Shown: piece by piece, positions 1 through 5,537 of the stretch
Layout: each line of letters begins with the position of its first letter
How positions within the stretch are numbered: position 1 is the stretch's first letter
Origin: an uncultured Collinsella sp.
Lineage (GTDB): Bacteria; Actinomycetota; Coriobacteriia; Coriobacteriales; Coriobacteriaceae
Assembly: GCA_900550415.1 (NCBI GenBank)
Contig: URSO01000086.1
Coordinates: 1 to 5,809, forward strand
Reading direction: 5' to 3'
DNA: 5,809 nucleotides
Notes under the pieces: generated by a model
Seen by the model: only the letters and a program-made list of their open reading frames with translations
What the model was told of the DNA's origin: nothing
Database searches by the model: none
Made by a program: the position numbers and the translations under genes

Positions 1-1
1 G

Positions 2-223
2 CTGGGCTACCGCGCCCCGTATGTTCTGGCTGCCGCCCAGGCAGTTGCAGCGGGAACACTGGACCTTGCCGCGCTGGAAACCCCGCCCGATGCCCGGCTG
101 CGGCCTGCAAACCCGGCCCGGGGCGCCCGCTCGGGGCCGGCGTACCGTTTTTATCCGCCGCGGAATACGAATCCCCGCGCGGTCGCGTTCCTTTTATGGA
201 ATTTTTCCTATTTTTGCCCATGA
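2..223 (+). CDS. C-terminal fragment of an unidentified protein (5' end outside window)
   Basis: The frame beginning at base 2 is open from the window edge to a TGA at 221-223. Over its first 90 or so bases most codons end in G or C, as expected for a high-GC Bacteroidota gene. The visible start reads LGYRAPYVLAAAQAVAAG, an alanine-rich helical stretch. This recalls the GYRARYV helix of OGG1-type DNA glycosylases, but the helix-hairpin-helix GVGxKVAD segment that should follow is absent, so I do not assign that family. The last 30 residues (about 130-223) are rich in Pro, Arg and aromatic residues and may be only a chance extension. The TGA overlaps the ATG at 220 of the next gene in an ATGA arrangement, which would fit translational coupling if this frame is real. 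The competing frame from 21 is strongly arginine-rich and looks like a shadow. Confidence 0.35.
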   Translation: MGYRAPYVLAAAQAVAAGTLDLAALETPPDARLRPANPARGARSGPAYRFYPPRNTNPRAVAFLLWNFSYFCP

Positions 224-1035
224 TTATGAAACGCTTCCTTCTCCTCTGTCTGCTGTTCGTCCCGTGCCTCGCGGCACAGGCCGAAACCTACCGCGTCGAA
301 GACATCCCCAATGTCCAGCGCGCCGACCGCACGCGTTACGTCTCGAACCCCGACGGGATACTCTCGGACGAGGCCGTGGCGCATATCGACCGTTTGTGCG
401 CTGCGCTGCGCGAGCGGGCCGTCGCCCAGGTCGCCGTGGTCGCCGTGGACGACATCGCGGGCGGCGACGTCTTCGAATTCGCCATCGACCTCTTCTCCGC
501 GTGGGGCGTGGGGCAGGCCCGCAACGACAACGGGCTGGGCATCCTGCTGGTCAAAGAGCGCCGCGAGATCCGTTTCGTCACGGGCGGCGGGCTGGAGGGC
601 GTGCTGCCCGATGCGATCTGCAAGCGCATCCAGCTCAAATACATGCTCCCGGCATTCCGCCAGGGCGATTACAGCCTCGGCATGGTGCAGGGGGTCGAAG
701 CCGTGTCGCAGCTGCTCGAGGGGAGCGAACTGGATCTGGGCGGTGCCGATACGGGCGGCGACGAGCTGCCCGCATGGGCGGTTTTCCTGATCGTCACCGG
801 GTTTGTCGTAGTGCCGATGGGCGTGATCCTGCTGGGTTACTACGCCCGCAAGCGTTGCCCGAAATGCCATAAACTGACACTCCGGCAGCAGTCGAGCGAC
901 ATCCTGAAGGTGACGCCCAACTACCGGCTGGTCGAATATACCTACGTCTGCTCGAATTGCGGCGCCGTGGTCAAACGGCAGGCCAAAAACCTCCGCGACG
1001 ACAATTTCGGCGGCGGCGCGGGCGGCGGCACGGGC
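220..1035 (+). CDS. TPM-domain membrane protein with C-terminal zinc ribbon, truncated at a join
   Basis: Numbering is from the ATG at 220; the ATG at 226 is an equally good start, and the frame opens further up at 196. Residues 1-21 (MIMKRFLLLCLLFVPCLAAQA) form a signal peptide. Residues about 28-170 match the TPM (TLP18.3/Psb32/MOLO-1) fold: DIPNVQRADRTRYVSNPDGILS near the start, then NGLGILLV, a RFVTGGGLEGVLPD segment and a helical end. This domain is a periplasmic or cell-surface fold whose exact role in bacteria is poorly defined; some members are phosphatase-like. A transmembrane helix lies at about 186-207. It is followed by a zinc ribbon with two cysteine pairs, CPKC (213/216) and CSNC (244/247), presumably cytoplasmic. 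After NFGGG the protein enters a Gly-rich tail, typical of Bacteroidota members, and at about residue 265-272 the sequence passes into antisense cysS. The frame stays open to TAG 1516-1518, but that 160-residue tail is antisense of cysS and not real. No clear Shine-Dalgarno is visible, as is usual in Bacteroidota. Confidence 0.8.
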
Positions 1036-1036
1036 C
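1009..1036. other. Chimeric join between two unrelated genomes in a GC-rich repeat-like stretch
   Basis: To the left is an Alistipes-like TPM gene on the + strand; to the right is a Collinsella-like cysS on the - strand. Bases 1009-1035 consist of GGC/GCG-type triplets that make sense in both genes: GGGAGGGTG as the glycine tail of the TPM protein, and ARAAARAA as the helix of CysRS on the other strand. Before 1009 the CysRS frame turns into unrelated sequence (EIVVAEVF), and after 1036 the TPM frame turns into cysS antisense. A shared stretch of about 25 bases at the switch is what a short-k de Bruijn assembly error produces. Biological recombination between phyla at this point is possible but much less likely. 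Confidence 0.8.
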
Positions 1037-2379
1037 TCCAAGATCTTCTCGGCAGCCTCATCCACATCATCGCCGGTGTAGCCCACCAGGCCTGCGGAAA
1101 CGCCCAGAAGGCCCACGGGCAGCGGTTCCTCGATCACGGGCAGCTTTACGCCCAGCATGGCCACCGTGCCGGAGATGGCCCCGGCGCACACGCGCGCTAC
1201 GGTCTCGTCCACGGCACCCGCAGCCTGCTCAAGGTACTTGTTGGCCTGGGTGACCAGCTCAAAGTAGGCAGCGACGGCGCCTGCGGTGTTGAAATCATCG
1301 TCCATGCACGCTTCGAACTCGCGGCCCGCCCTTTCCATAGCGGCGGTAAGCTCGTCTGCCAGCGCGGCGTCCGGCTCGCCTTCCGCATGGTCGGCGGCCC
1401 ACTTGAGGTTGCGGCAGGTGCCGGCGATGCGAGCCAGCGAGTTCTCCGCGCCCTCCAAGCGCTCCCAAGAGAAGTCCAGCGGGCTGCGATAGTGGGTCTG
1501 CAGTATGAGAAGACGTAGGGCCGCGGCGGAATGCTTCTGCAAAACCTCGTCCAGCGTAAAGAAGTTGCCCAGGCTCTTGGACATCTTCTCGCCGTTCACC
1601 AACAGCATGCCGGTGTGCATCCACGTGTTGGCAAAGCCCTGGTGCCAGGCGCAGGTGGCCTGGGCGCACTCGTTCTCGTGATGCGGGAAGGCAAGGTCGG
1701 AGCCGCCGCCGTGGATGTCGATCGGGGTGCCCAGGTAGCGATGCACCATGGCGGCGCACTCGGTGTGCCAACCGGGACGGCCCTCGCCCCAGGGGCTCGG
1801 CCAGCTGGGCTCGCCGGGCTTGGCAGCCTTCCACAGGGCAAAGTCGAGCGGGTCGTTCTTGTCCTCGTTCTCCTCGATGCGCGCGCCAACCATAAGGTCG
1901 TCGATGTTGCGGCCCGAGACCTGACCATAGTTGGAATCGCTGCGCACGGCAAAGTACACGTCGCCGTTATCGGCGGCGTAGGCGTGGCCCTGCTCGATGA
2001 GCGTCTTGATCATGGCGATCATGGGGCCGATCTCTTTGGTGGCGCGGGGGCGCACATCGGGATCGAGCACGTTGGCGGCACGCATGACGCCGATGAACTT
2101 GTCGGAGAACTCCGTCGCGACCTCGGCAGCCGTACGGCCCTGCTCGTTGGCGCGCTTGATGATCTTGTCGTCGACATCGGTGAGGTTCTGGGCGAACGTG
2201 ACCTCGTAGCCGCTCGCGATGAGCCAGCGACGAATCACGTCAAAGCTGATGAACGTGCGGGCATTGCCGATGTGGATGTTGTCGTAGACCGTGGGGCCGC
2301 ACACGTACATGCGGACCTTGCCGGACTCGATGGGCTGGAACTCTTCCTTTTTATGGGTAGCGCTGTTGTAGATACGCAT
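1012..2379 (-). CDS. cysS: Cysteine--tRNA ligase (CysRS), 3' end missing
   Basis: This class I aminoacyl-tRNA synthetase charges tRNA-Cys with cysteine in the cytosol. The Rossmann catalytic domain carries the HIGH-type motif HIGN at residues 36-39 (within YDNIHIGNAR) and the KMSKS loop at 265-269. The zinc site that selects cysteine is complete: C27, C208 (WHTEC), H233 and E237, each one position lower than in the E. coli enzyme. Residues from about 310 form the DALR-type helical domain (ACMDDDFNTAGAVAAYFELV). The last authentic stretch is DEAAEKILEARAAARAA (about 440-456). In complete homologues a further few tens of residues follow, with a RDW.xADxIRDxL helix; these are missing because of the join at 1009-1036. 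The open frame continues to 208 and would give a false 723-residue protein. The ATG at 2379 is preceded by AAGGAG (2385-2390) and lies 3 bases after the ispF stop codon. In actinobacteria rlmB often follows; it is not here. Confidence 0.93.
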
Positions 2380-2382
2380 TCG

Positions 2383-2877
2383 TTACTCCTTAACGGTTTT
2401 CTGTAGCAGGCAGACGGCCCAGGCGCCGATTCCCTCGCCCTGGCCTTCCCAACCGAGCTTTTCGGTCGTAGTGGCGGCGACGCCCACGTTTTCCACGTCG
2501 ACGCCCAGGGCATGGGCAAGGTTGGCGCGCATGGCATCGCGGTGCGGAGTGATCTTGGGTTGCTGACAGGCAATGGTGCAATCGGCATCGACAAACTCAA
2601 AGCCCAGCTCGCGCGCATAGTCCATCACGCGAGCGAGCAGCACCATCGAATCGGCACCCTCGTAGGCGGGATCGGTGTCGGGGAATAGCTTGCCGATATC
2701 TCCCCCGCGGCAGGCGCCCAGAATGGCGTCGGCCAAGGCGTGCGCGAGCACATCGGCATCCGAGTGACCCAGCAGGCCGCGCTCGTAGGGAATGTCAACC
2801 CCGCCGATGATACATCGACGCCCCTCCACCAAACGGTGGACGTCGTAGCCGTGGCCAATGCGCAGGTTACTGAACAT
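2383..2877 (-). CDS. ispF: 2-C-methyl-D-erythritol 2,4-cyclodiphosphate synthase
   Basis: IspF is the fifth enzyme of the MEP pathway. It cyclises CDP-ME 2-phosphate to ME-cPP with release of CMP, as a cytosolic homotrimer. From MFSNLRIGHGYDVH the protein has 164 residues, close to the usual 155-165. The divalent-metal ligands are D12 and H14 (GYDVH) and H46 (ADVLAH), each four positions above E. coli D8, H10 and H42. GHSDAD is at 37-42, and the nucleotide-binding TTTEKLG loop is at about 136-142 near the C-terminus. An in-frame ATG at 2910 would add 11 residues, but it lacks homology at that end. The start at 2877 has GAGGA 8 bases upstream (2886-2890) and begins IspF at its normal position. 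The gene starts inside the end of ispD (11-base overlap), so the two successive pathway steps are co-translated. IspD and IspF are separate here, not fused as in some proteobacteria. Confidence 0.95.
   Translation of the reverse strand: MFSNLRIGHGYDVHRLVEGRRCIIGGVDIPYERGLLGHSDADVLAHALADAILGACRGGDIGKLFPDTDPAYEGADSMVLLARVMDYARELGFEFVDADCTIACQQPKITPHRDAMRANLAHALGVDVENVGVAATTTEKLGWEGQGEGIGAWAVCLLQKTVKE
2385..2390 (-). promoter_or_regulatory. Ribosome binding site of cysS, overlapping the ispF stop
   Basis: Read on the - strand, AAGGAGTAACGAATG contains AAGGAG, then the ispF TAA (its T being position 2385), then the cysS ATG. The last base of the GGAG core is followed within a few bases by the stop, so ribosomes ending ispF translation sit on the cysS start. 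This fixes the cysS start at 2379 and implies coupled translation. Confidence 0.6.
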
Positions 2878-3595
2878 GGGGAAGGTCCTCTCCCTCGGCC
2901 ATACGGCCAAGCAGAATCGCGGTTACGGGACGCAGGTCCTCGGGCACCGTCACCTTAAGGTTATCGCGCGGGCTCTGGACACAGCGGACGCGCCCGCCCA
3001 TGCGCTCGACCAGCGAAGAATCGTCGGTCCCGATAAAGCCCTCGGCGATAGCTGCGGTGTGGGCGCGCTTCATGGCGTCGACGTTAAAGATCTGCGGCGT
3101 CTGCGCGGCCCAGTAGAGCTCGCGCGGCGGCGTCTCGACGATATTGTCGCCGTCGACGATCTTGAGCGTGTCGATCGCGGGCTGACCGCACACGACACCG
3201 TCGAGGGCGCGGTCGCCCACAAGCACGTCGATCGCATGATCGATGGCCTCGGTCGTGATAAGCGGACGGGCGCCGTCGTGGATAGCGACATATTCGAAAC
3301 CCGTCGGTACCGCATGCACGCCGGCACGGGTGGAGTCCTGGCGGGTATCGCCGGCATCGGCAAAACTGATGGGCGTGTCATAGTCAAACGGGTCGATGGC
3401 CAGGCGGCGCATCTCGGCACGGCGCTCGGCAGGGCACACCACCACGATGTGGCCGACCTTGTCGCTACGATCGAACGCGCGGATGGACCAGCTCATGAGC
3501 GGACGACCCGCCACGTTAACGAGCTGCTTGCCGCCGGGATTTCCAAAGCGCTGGCCGCTGCCGCCGGCAACGACCACGGCGCATACGGGAGCCAT
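2867..3595 (-). CDS. ispD: 2-C-methyl-D-erythritol 4-phosphate cytidylyltransferase
   Basis: IspD transfers CMP from CTP to MEP, giving CDP-ME, the third step of the MEP route to isoprenoids; it is a cytosolic homodimer. At 242 residues it is of family-typical length. Visible motifs in order are the nucleotide-binding loop AVVVAGGSGQRFG (6-18) with catalytic-site R16 and K23 (spaced as E. coli R20 and K27), HDGARPL (106-112), DTLK (142-145), the PPREL arginine R158, TPQIF (166-170), TDDSSLVE (190-197) and NLKVTVPEDL (212-221). The start ATG at 3595 shares one base with the disA stop (TAATG) and has AGGGG 8 bases upstream (3604-3608) inside disA. No start further upstream gives a better family N-terminus. 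Its place between disA and ispF fits the conserved actinobacterial/firmicute neighbourhood. It presumably supplies precursors for undecaprenyl phosphate and menaquinone, which is inference. Confidence 0.95.
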   Translation of the reverse strand: MAPVCAVVVAGGSGQRFGNPGGKQLVNVAGRPLMSWSIRAFDRSDKVGHIVVVCPAERRAEMRRLAIDPFDYDTPISFADAGDTRQDSTRAGVHAVPTGFEYVAIHDGARPLITTEAIDHAIDVLVGDRALDGVVCGQPAIDTLKIVDGDNIVETPPRELYWAAQTPQIFNVDAMKRAHTAAIAEGFIGTDDSSLVERMGGRVRCVQSPRDNLKVTVPEDLRPVTAILLGRMAEGEDLPHVQ

Positions 3596-4662
3596 TATGC
3601 GTTCCCCTGTTTGGTGCCCTTCATGCGGTACAGGGAGTCCGCAAGAATGGCAGGGTTGTTAACGCCAAAGTCGCCCAGGCGCTCCGGATCCTCGCTGATG
3701 TCGTCCATGAGCTCCTGCAGCGATCCATACTCGTCGACGATTTTCTCGGCCACGCCGTCGCGCACGACGGACACGCGCGAAAGCGTGCGCAGGCCCAGCG
3801 GTGTCATGACGGAGTCCTCGTCCAGGTCGTCGTAACCCAGAACCGCCGCCACATGCTGTGGGTCGGACAGGTCCTTAGGTGTCATACGGCTTAGGTTGGC
3901 GCGAATCTTCTCGGCATTAGCCTCGGAAGAATCACTTGCGTAGTCGCGGATCATCAGGTCATACTCGGTATCCATGCTGGAGCCCGCGAGCTGCTCGAGC
4001 TGCATCTGCACGAGCTTGCCCTGGTTGCCCAACTTGACGATGCAATCCTTAAGCTCGGTCTTTGCCTGCTGCATGATCTCGAAGCTCGAGAAAATACCGG
4101 TAATGTCGGCGAGCGTAACGTAGTCGTCGAGCTCGAGGGCCGTCAGGCGCAGCAGGGAGCGGTCGAGCGACTGACGGGTAGTCTGGAGCGTGGCGACGAG
4201 CTGGTTGACCGAGCTCATGATGGTGGTGACGGGCTGGATCTCGTAGCTCTTGCCGTGAACGTACACGTTGACGACGGCACGACGGGCCGAGACCGAGATC
4301 ACAATGGCATCGGTGAGCACCGACATGCGAGCGGCGGTGCGATGACGCATGCCCGTCTCGCTCGTGGCAAGCGAGGGATCGGGATTGAGATGGAAGTTGG
4401 CGCGCAGGATCTGGGTGAGGTCGCCGTCGATGACGATGGCGCCGTCCATCTTGGAGAGCTCGAACAGACGGTTCGAGGTGAACGAAATGTTGAGCGGGAA
4501 GCCGTCGTTACCGGCAGCGAGCACGTTTTCTGTGTCGCCAACGCAGATAAGGGCGCCCAGGTGACCGGCGATGATCATGTCGAGGGCAGTGCGGATCGGC
4601 TGACCAGGTGCCGTCAGACGGATGGCCTGTTCCATACGCTTTTGCAGCTCGTTCTTATCCAA
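3595..4662 (-). CDS. disA: DNA integrity scanning diadenylate cyclase DisA
   Basis: DisA condenses two ATP into c-di-AMP and is inhibited when it meets branched DNA such as stalled forks or Holliday junctions. It works as an octamer on DNA in the cytosol. The product has 355 residues, the usual length. The N-terminal DAC domain (about 1-140) has both catalytic signatures: DGA at 73-75 (KMDGAIVIDGD) and RHRTA at 106-110 (GMRHRTAAR). A long helical linker follows at about 150-260 (QQAKTELKDCIVKLGNQG and neighbours). A C-terminal helix-hairpin-helix region for DNA binding covers about 270-345 (VAAVLGYDDL, SVVRDGVAEKIVDEYGSLQELM). All key residues are present, so it should be active. The start codon is TTG: no in-frame ATG or GTG is available before the upstream stop at 4696-4698, and GGGAG lies 7 bases before TTG. 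It is the first gene of the operon with ispD, ispF and cysS and is divergent from mntP. radA, a frequent neighbour, is not adjacent. Confidence 0.95.
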   Translation of the reverse strand: MDKNELQKRMEQAIRLTAPGQPIRTALDMIIAGHLGALICVGDTENVLAAGNDGFPLNISFTSNRLFELSKMDGAIVIDGDLTQILRANFHLNPDPSLATSETGMRHRTAARMSVLTDAIVISVSARRAVVNVYVHGKSYEIQPVTTIMSSVNQLVATLQTTRQSLDRSLLRLTALELDDYVTLADITGIFSSFEIMQQAKTELKDCIVKLGNQGKLVQMQLEQLAGSSMDTEYDLMIRDYASDSSEANAEKIRANLSRMTPKDLSDPQHVAAVLGYDDLDEDSVMTPLGLRTLSRVSVVRDGVAEKIVDEYGSLQELMDDISEDPERLGDFGVNNPAILADSLYRMKGTKQGNA

Positions 4663-4669
4663 GGCATCG

Positions 4670-4674
4670 CTCCC
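4670..4674 (-). promoter_or_regulatory. Ribosome binding site that fixes the disA TTG start
   Basis: On the - strand GGGAG ends 7 bases before TTG at 4662. An ATG at 4667 lies too close (2 bases) and is in another frame, as are the ATGs at 4676 and 4690. The TTG is therefore the supported start. Confidence 0.6.
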
Positions 4675-4744
4675 ATCGTATACGCTCCATAAACGCTAAA
4701 TAGTTTCTCACGGTTTGTCCCCGCGGCGCTCGCGAAATCCGATG

Positions 4745-4773
4745 CTTACAGAATGAGCGAACACCGCTAAGAT
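4745..4773 (+). promoter_or_regulatory. Possible sigma70-type promoter of mntP
   Basis: CTTACA (4745-4750) and TAAGAT (4768-4773) are separated by 17 bases; each agrees with the consensus -35 and -10 at 4 of 6 positions. Transcription would begin near 4780 and give a leader of about 109 bases before the mntP ATG. TTGACT at 4796-4801 is a better -35 look-alike but has no matching -10 at the right distance. For the opposite strand I see no convincing disA promoter, although it must lie in or near 4663-4800 if disA is the first gene of its operon. Confidence 0.3.
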
Positions 4774-4838
4774 AGCTAATTTGGGACGGGCTCTTTTGAC
4801 TACCCACTCAACCATGTGCCAAGGTTAGTCTTTATGTT

Positions 4839-4882
4839 GCTCCCCCAAGAGGTACACGCGGGCCCGCCCGCAGAGAGGGAGC
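4839..4882 (+). promoter_or_regulatory. mntP leader hairpin that buries the ribosome binding site
   Basis: GCTCCC (4839-4844) is complementary to GGGAGC (4877-4882). Inside it a second stem, GCGGG (4858-4862) with CCCGC (4867-4871), closes a CCCG loop. The Shine-Dalgarno GAGGGAG (4875-4881), 7 bases before ATG 4889, lies partly in the outer stem, so the fold should lower translation. Competing pairings exist upstream: GGCTC (4789-4793) with GAGCC (4879-4883), CTCTT (4791-4795) with AAGAG (4847-4851), and a hairpin of GACTA (4798-4802) with TAGTC (4826-4830). This could be a switch, but the pairings are short and were found by eye. The GGGGAGUAG-type core of the yybP-ykoY manganese riboswitch is not visible. 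Confidence 0.4.
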
Positions 4883-4888
4883 CAGACT

Positions 4889-5467
4889 ATGGGACTCGCA
4901 GAGCTCGTGCTGCTCGCCGTTGGCCTTTCGATGGACGCCTTTGCCGTATCCATCTGCAAGGGCCTTGGCATGAAGAAGATCAACCTTAAGGTCGCCGTAG
5001 TGCTCGGCCTGTTCTTTGGCGGCTTCCAGGCCGTCATGCCCGTGATCGGATGGACGCTTGGCAGCCAGTTTATGGGCATCATCGGCCCCATCGACCACTG
5101 GATCGCCTTTATCCTGCTCGCCTTCATTGGCGGCAAAATGCTGTGGGAGGCCTTTACCGAGGACGAGGATGAAGGCGACGGCAAGGATGCCGAAAAGATT
5201 GACCTGGGCGAGTACCTGATCCTCGCCATCGCCACCTCAATCGACGCCCTGGCCGTGGGCATCTCATTTGCGGCGCTCTCGGTTTACATCGTTCCCGCTG
5301 TATCGCTTATCGGCGTCACAACGTTTATCTTCTCCGTCGCCGGCGTAGTGATCGGCCACACCTTTGGCGCGCGCTACGAAAAACCCGCCACCATCGTGGG
5401 CGGCGTCGTGCTCATCCTCATCGGGCTTAAGATCTTACTTGAGCATCTGGGGATTCTCGCGTTCTGA
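4889..5467 (+). CDS. mntP: Manganese efflux pump MntP
   Basis: MntP exports Mn2+ across the cytoplasmic membrane and protects against manganese excess. The 192-residue product is of family length (E. coli 188). It is two repeats of three helices, six in all, with helices at about 3-23, 34-56, 70-90, 108-130, 133-157 and 167-186. Each repeat carries the conserved acidic motif in its first helix: LSMDAFAVSICKG (D16) and TSIDALAVGISFA (D119), matching the functionally important D16 and D118 of E. coli. A highly acidic cytoplasmic loop, EDEDEGDGKDAEKID, joins the halves at about 91-105. ATG 4889 has GAGGGAG 7 bases upstream. The gene stands alone, divergent from disA. In many bacteria mntP is controlled by Mn through MntR or the yybP-ykoY riboswitch; here the leader hairpin suggests RNA-level control of an unrecognised kind. 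No rho-independent terminator is evident after the TGA. Confidence 0.95.
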   Translation: MGLAELVLLAVGLSMDAFAVSICKGLGMKKINLKVAVVLGLFFGGFQAVMPVIGWTLGSQFMGIIGPIDHWIAFILLAFIGGKMLWEAFTEDEDEGDGKDAEKIDLGEYLILAIATSIDALAVGISFAALSVYIVPAVSLIGVTTFIFSVAGVVIGHTFGARYEKPATIVGGVVLILIGLKILLEHLGILAF

Positions 5468-5537
5468 CGGCGGGCTGAGAAGCGCTTCGGATTCGCGCAG
5501 ACAGGATACAGTACAATGCAAAAAAGGAGAACATAGT
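5468..5537. other. Gene-free gap that may hold a second chimeric join
   Basis: The gap between the mntP stop and the glycosyltransferase contains a 10-base perfect palindrome, GAAGCGCTTC (5479-5488). It has too little loop and no T-run to be a terminator. There is a TACAAT -10 look-alike at 5512-5517 with no good -35, and an A-rich strong ribosome binding site. The change from GC-rich spacing to A-rich firmicute-style leader, together with the codon-use shift in the next gene, suggests that the source genome may change here. The exact point cannot be fixed. Confidence 0.4.
5525..5530 (+). promoter_or_regulatory. Strong ribosome binding site of the glycosyltransferase
   Basis: AGGAGA (5525-5530) follows an A-run and lies 7 bases before the ATG at 5538. 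It supports that start and looks like a firmicute leader, unlike the GGGAG sites of the other genes here. Confidence 0.6.

Noticed and set aside
2..90. OGG1-like DNA glycosylase from the LGYRAPYV segment
   Set aside because: The Gly/Pro-rich hairpin and catalytic Lys/Asp region that must follow in that family are missing, and only about 55 further codons remain before the stop.
209..216. TATTTTTG, a perfect match to the Bacteroidota -7 promoter box TAnnTTTG
   Set aside because: It lies only 4-10 bases before the TPM start codon, so transcription would begin at or inside the start, and no TTTG -33 box is seen about 20 bases upstream. It is probably chance in an AT-rich stretch.
1036..1518. 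C-terminal 160 residues of the + strand TPM frame as a new domain
   Set aside because: This stretch is the antisense of a well-conserved CysRS region and has no features of its own.
1531..2406. Open frame of 291 residues on the + strand opposite cysS
   Set aside because: It is antisense to the catalytic core of CysRS, which has all its motifs on the - strand. The product is a low-complexity Val/Gly/Asp/Ala mixture typical of a shadow frame.
2858..3835. Open frame of 325 residues on the + strand opposite ispD and disA
   Set aside because: It is the shadow of ispD and the 3' end of disA, which are certain from their motifs.
4780..4888. Canonical yybP-ykoY manganese riboswitch before mntP
   Set aside because: This was expected from the gene, but the conserved GGGGAGUAG-type segment and its partner loop are not present. 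Only a simple RBS-covering hairpin with short competing pairs can be seen.
5479..5488. Palindrome GAAGCGCTTC after mntP as a terminator or operator
   Set aside because: A 10-base palindrome without a loop or a following T-run cannot act as a rho-independent terminator, and one short palindrome is expected by chance.
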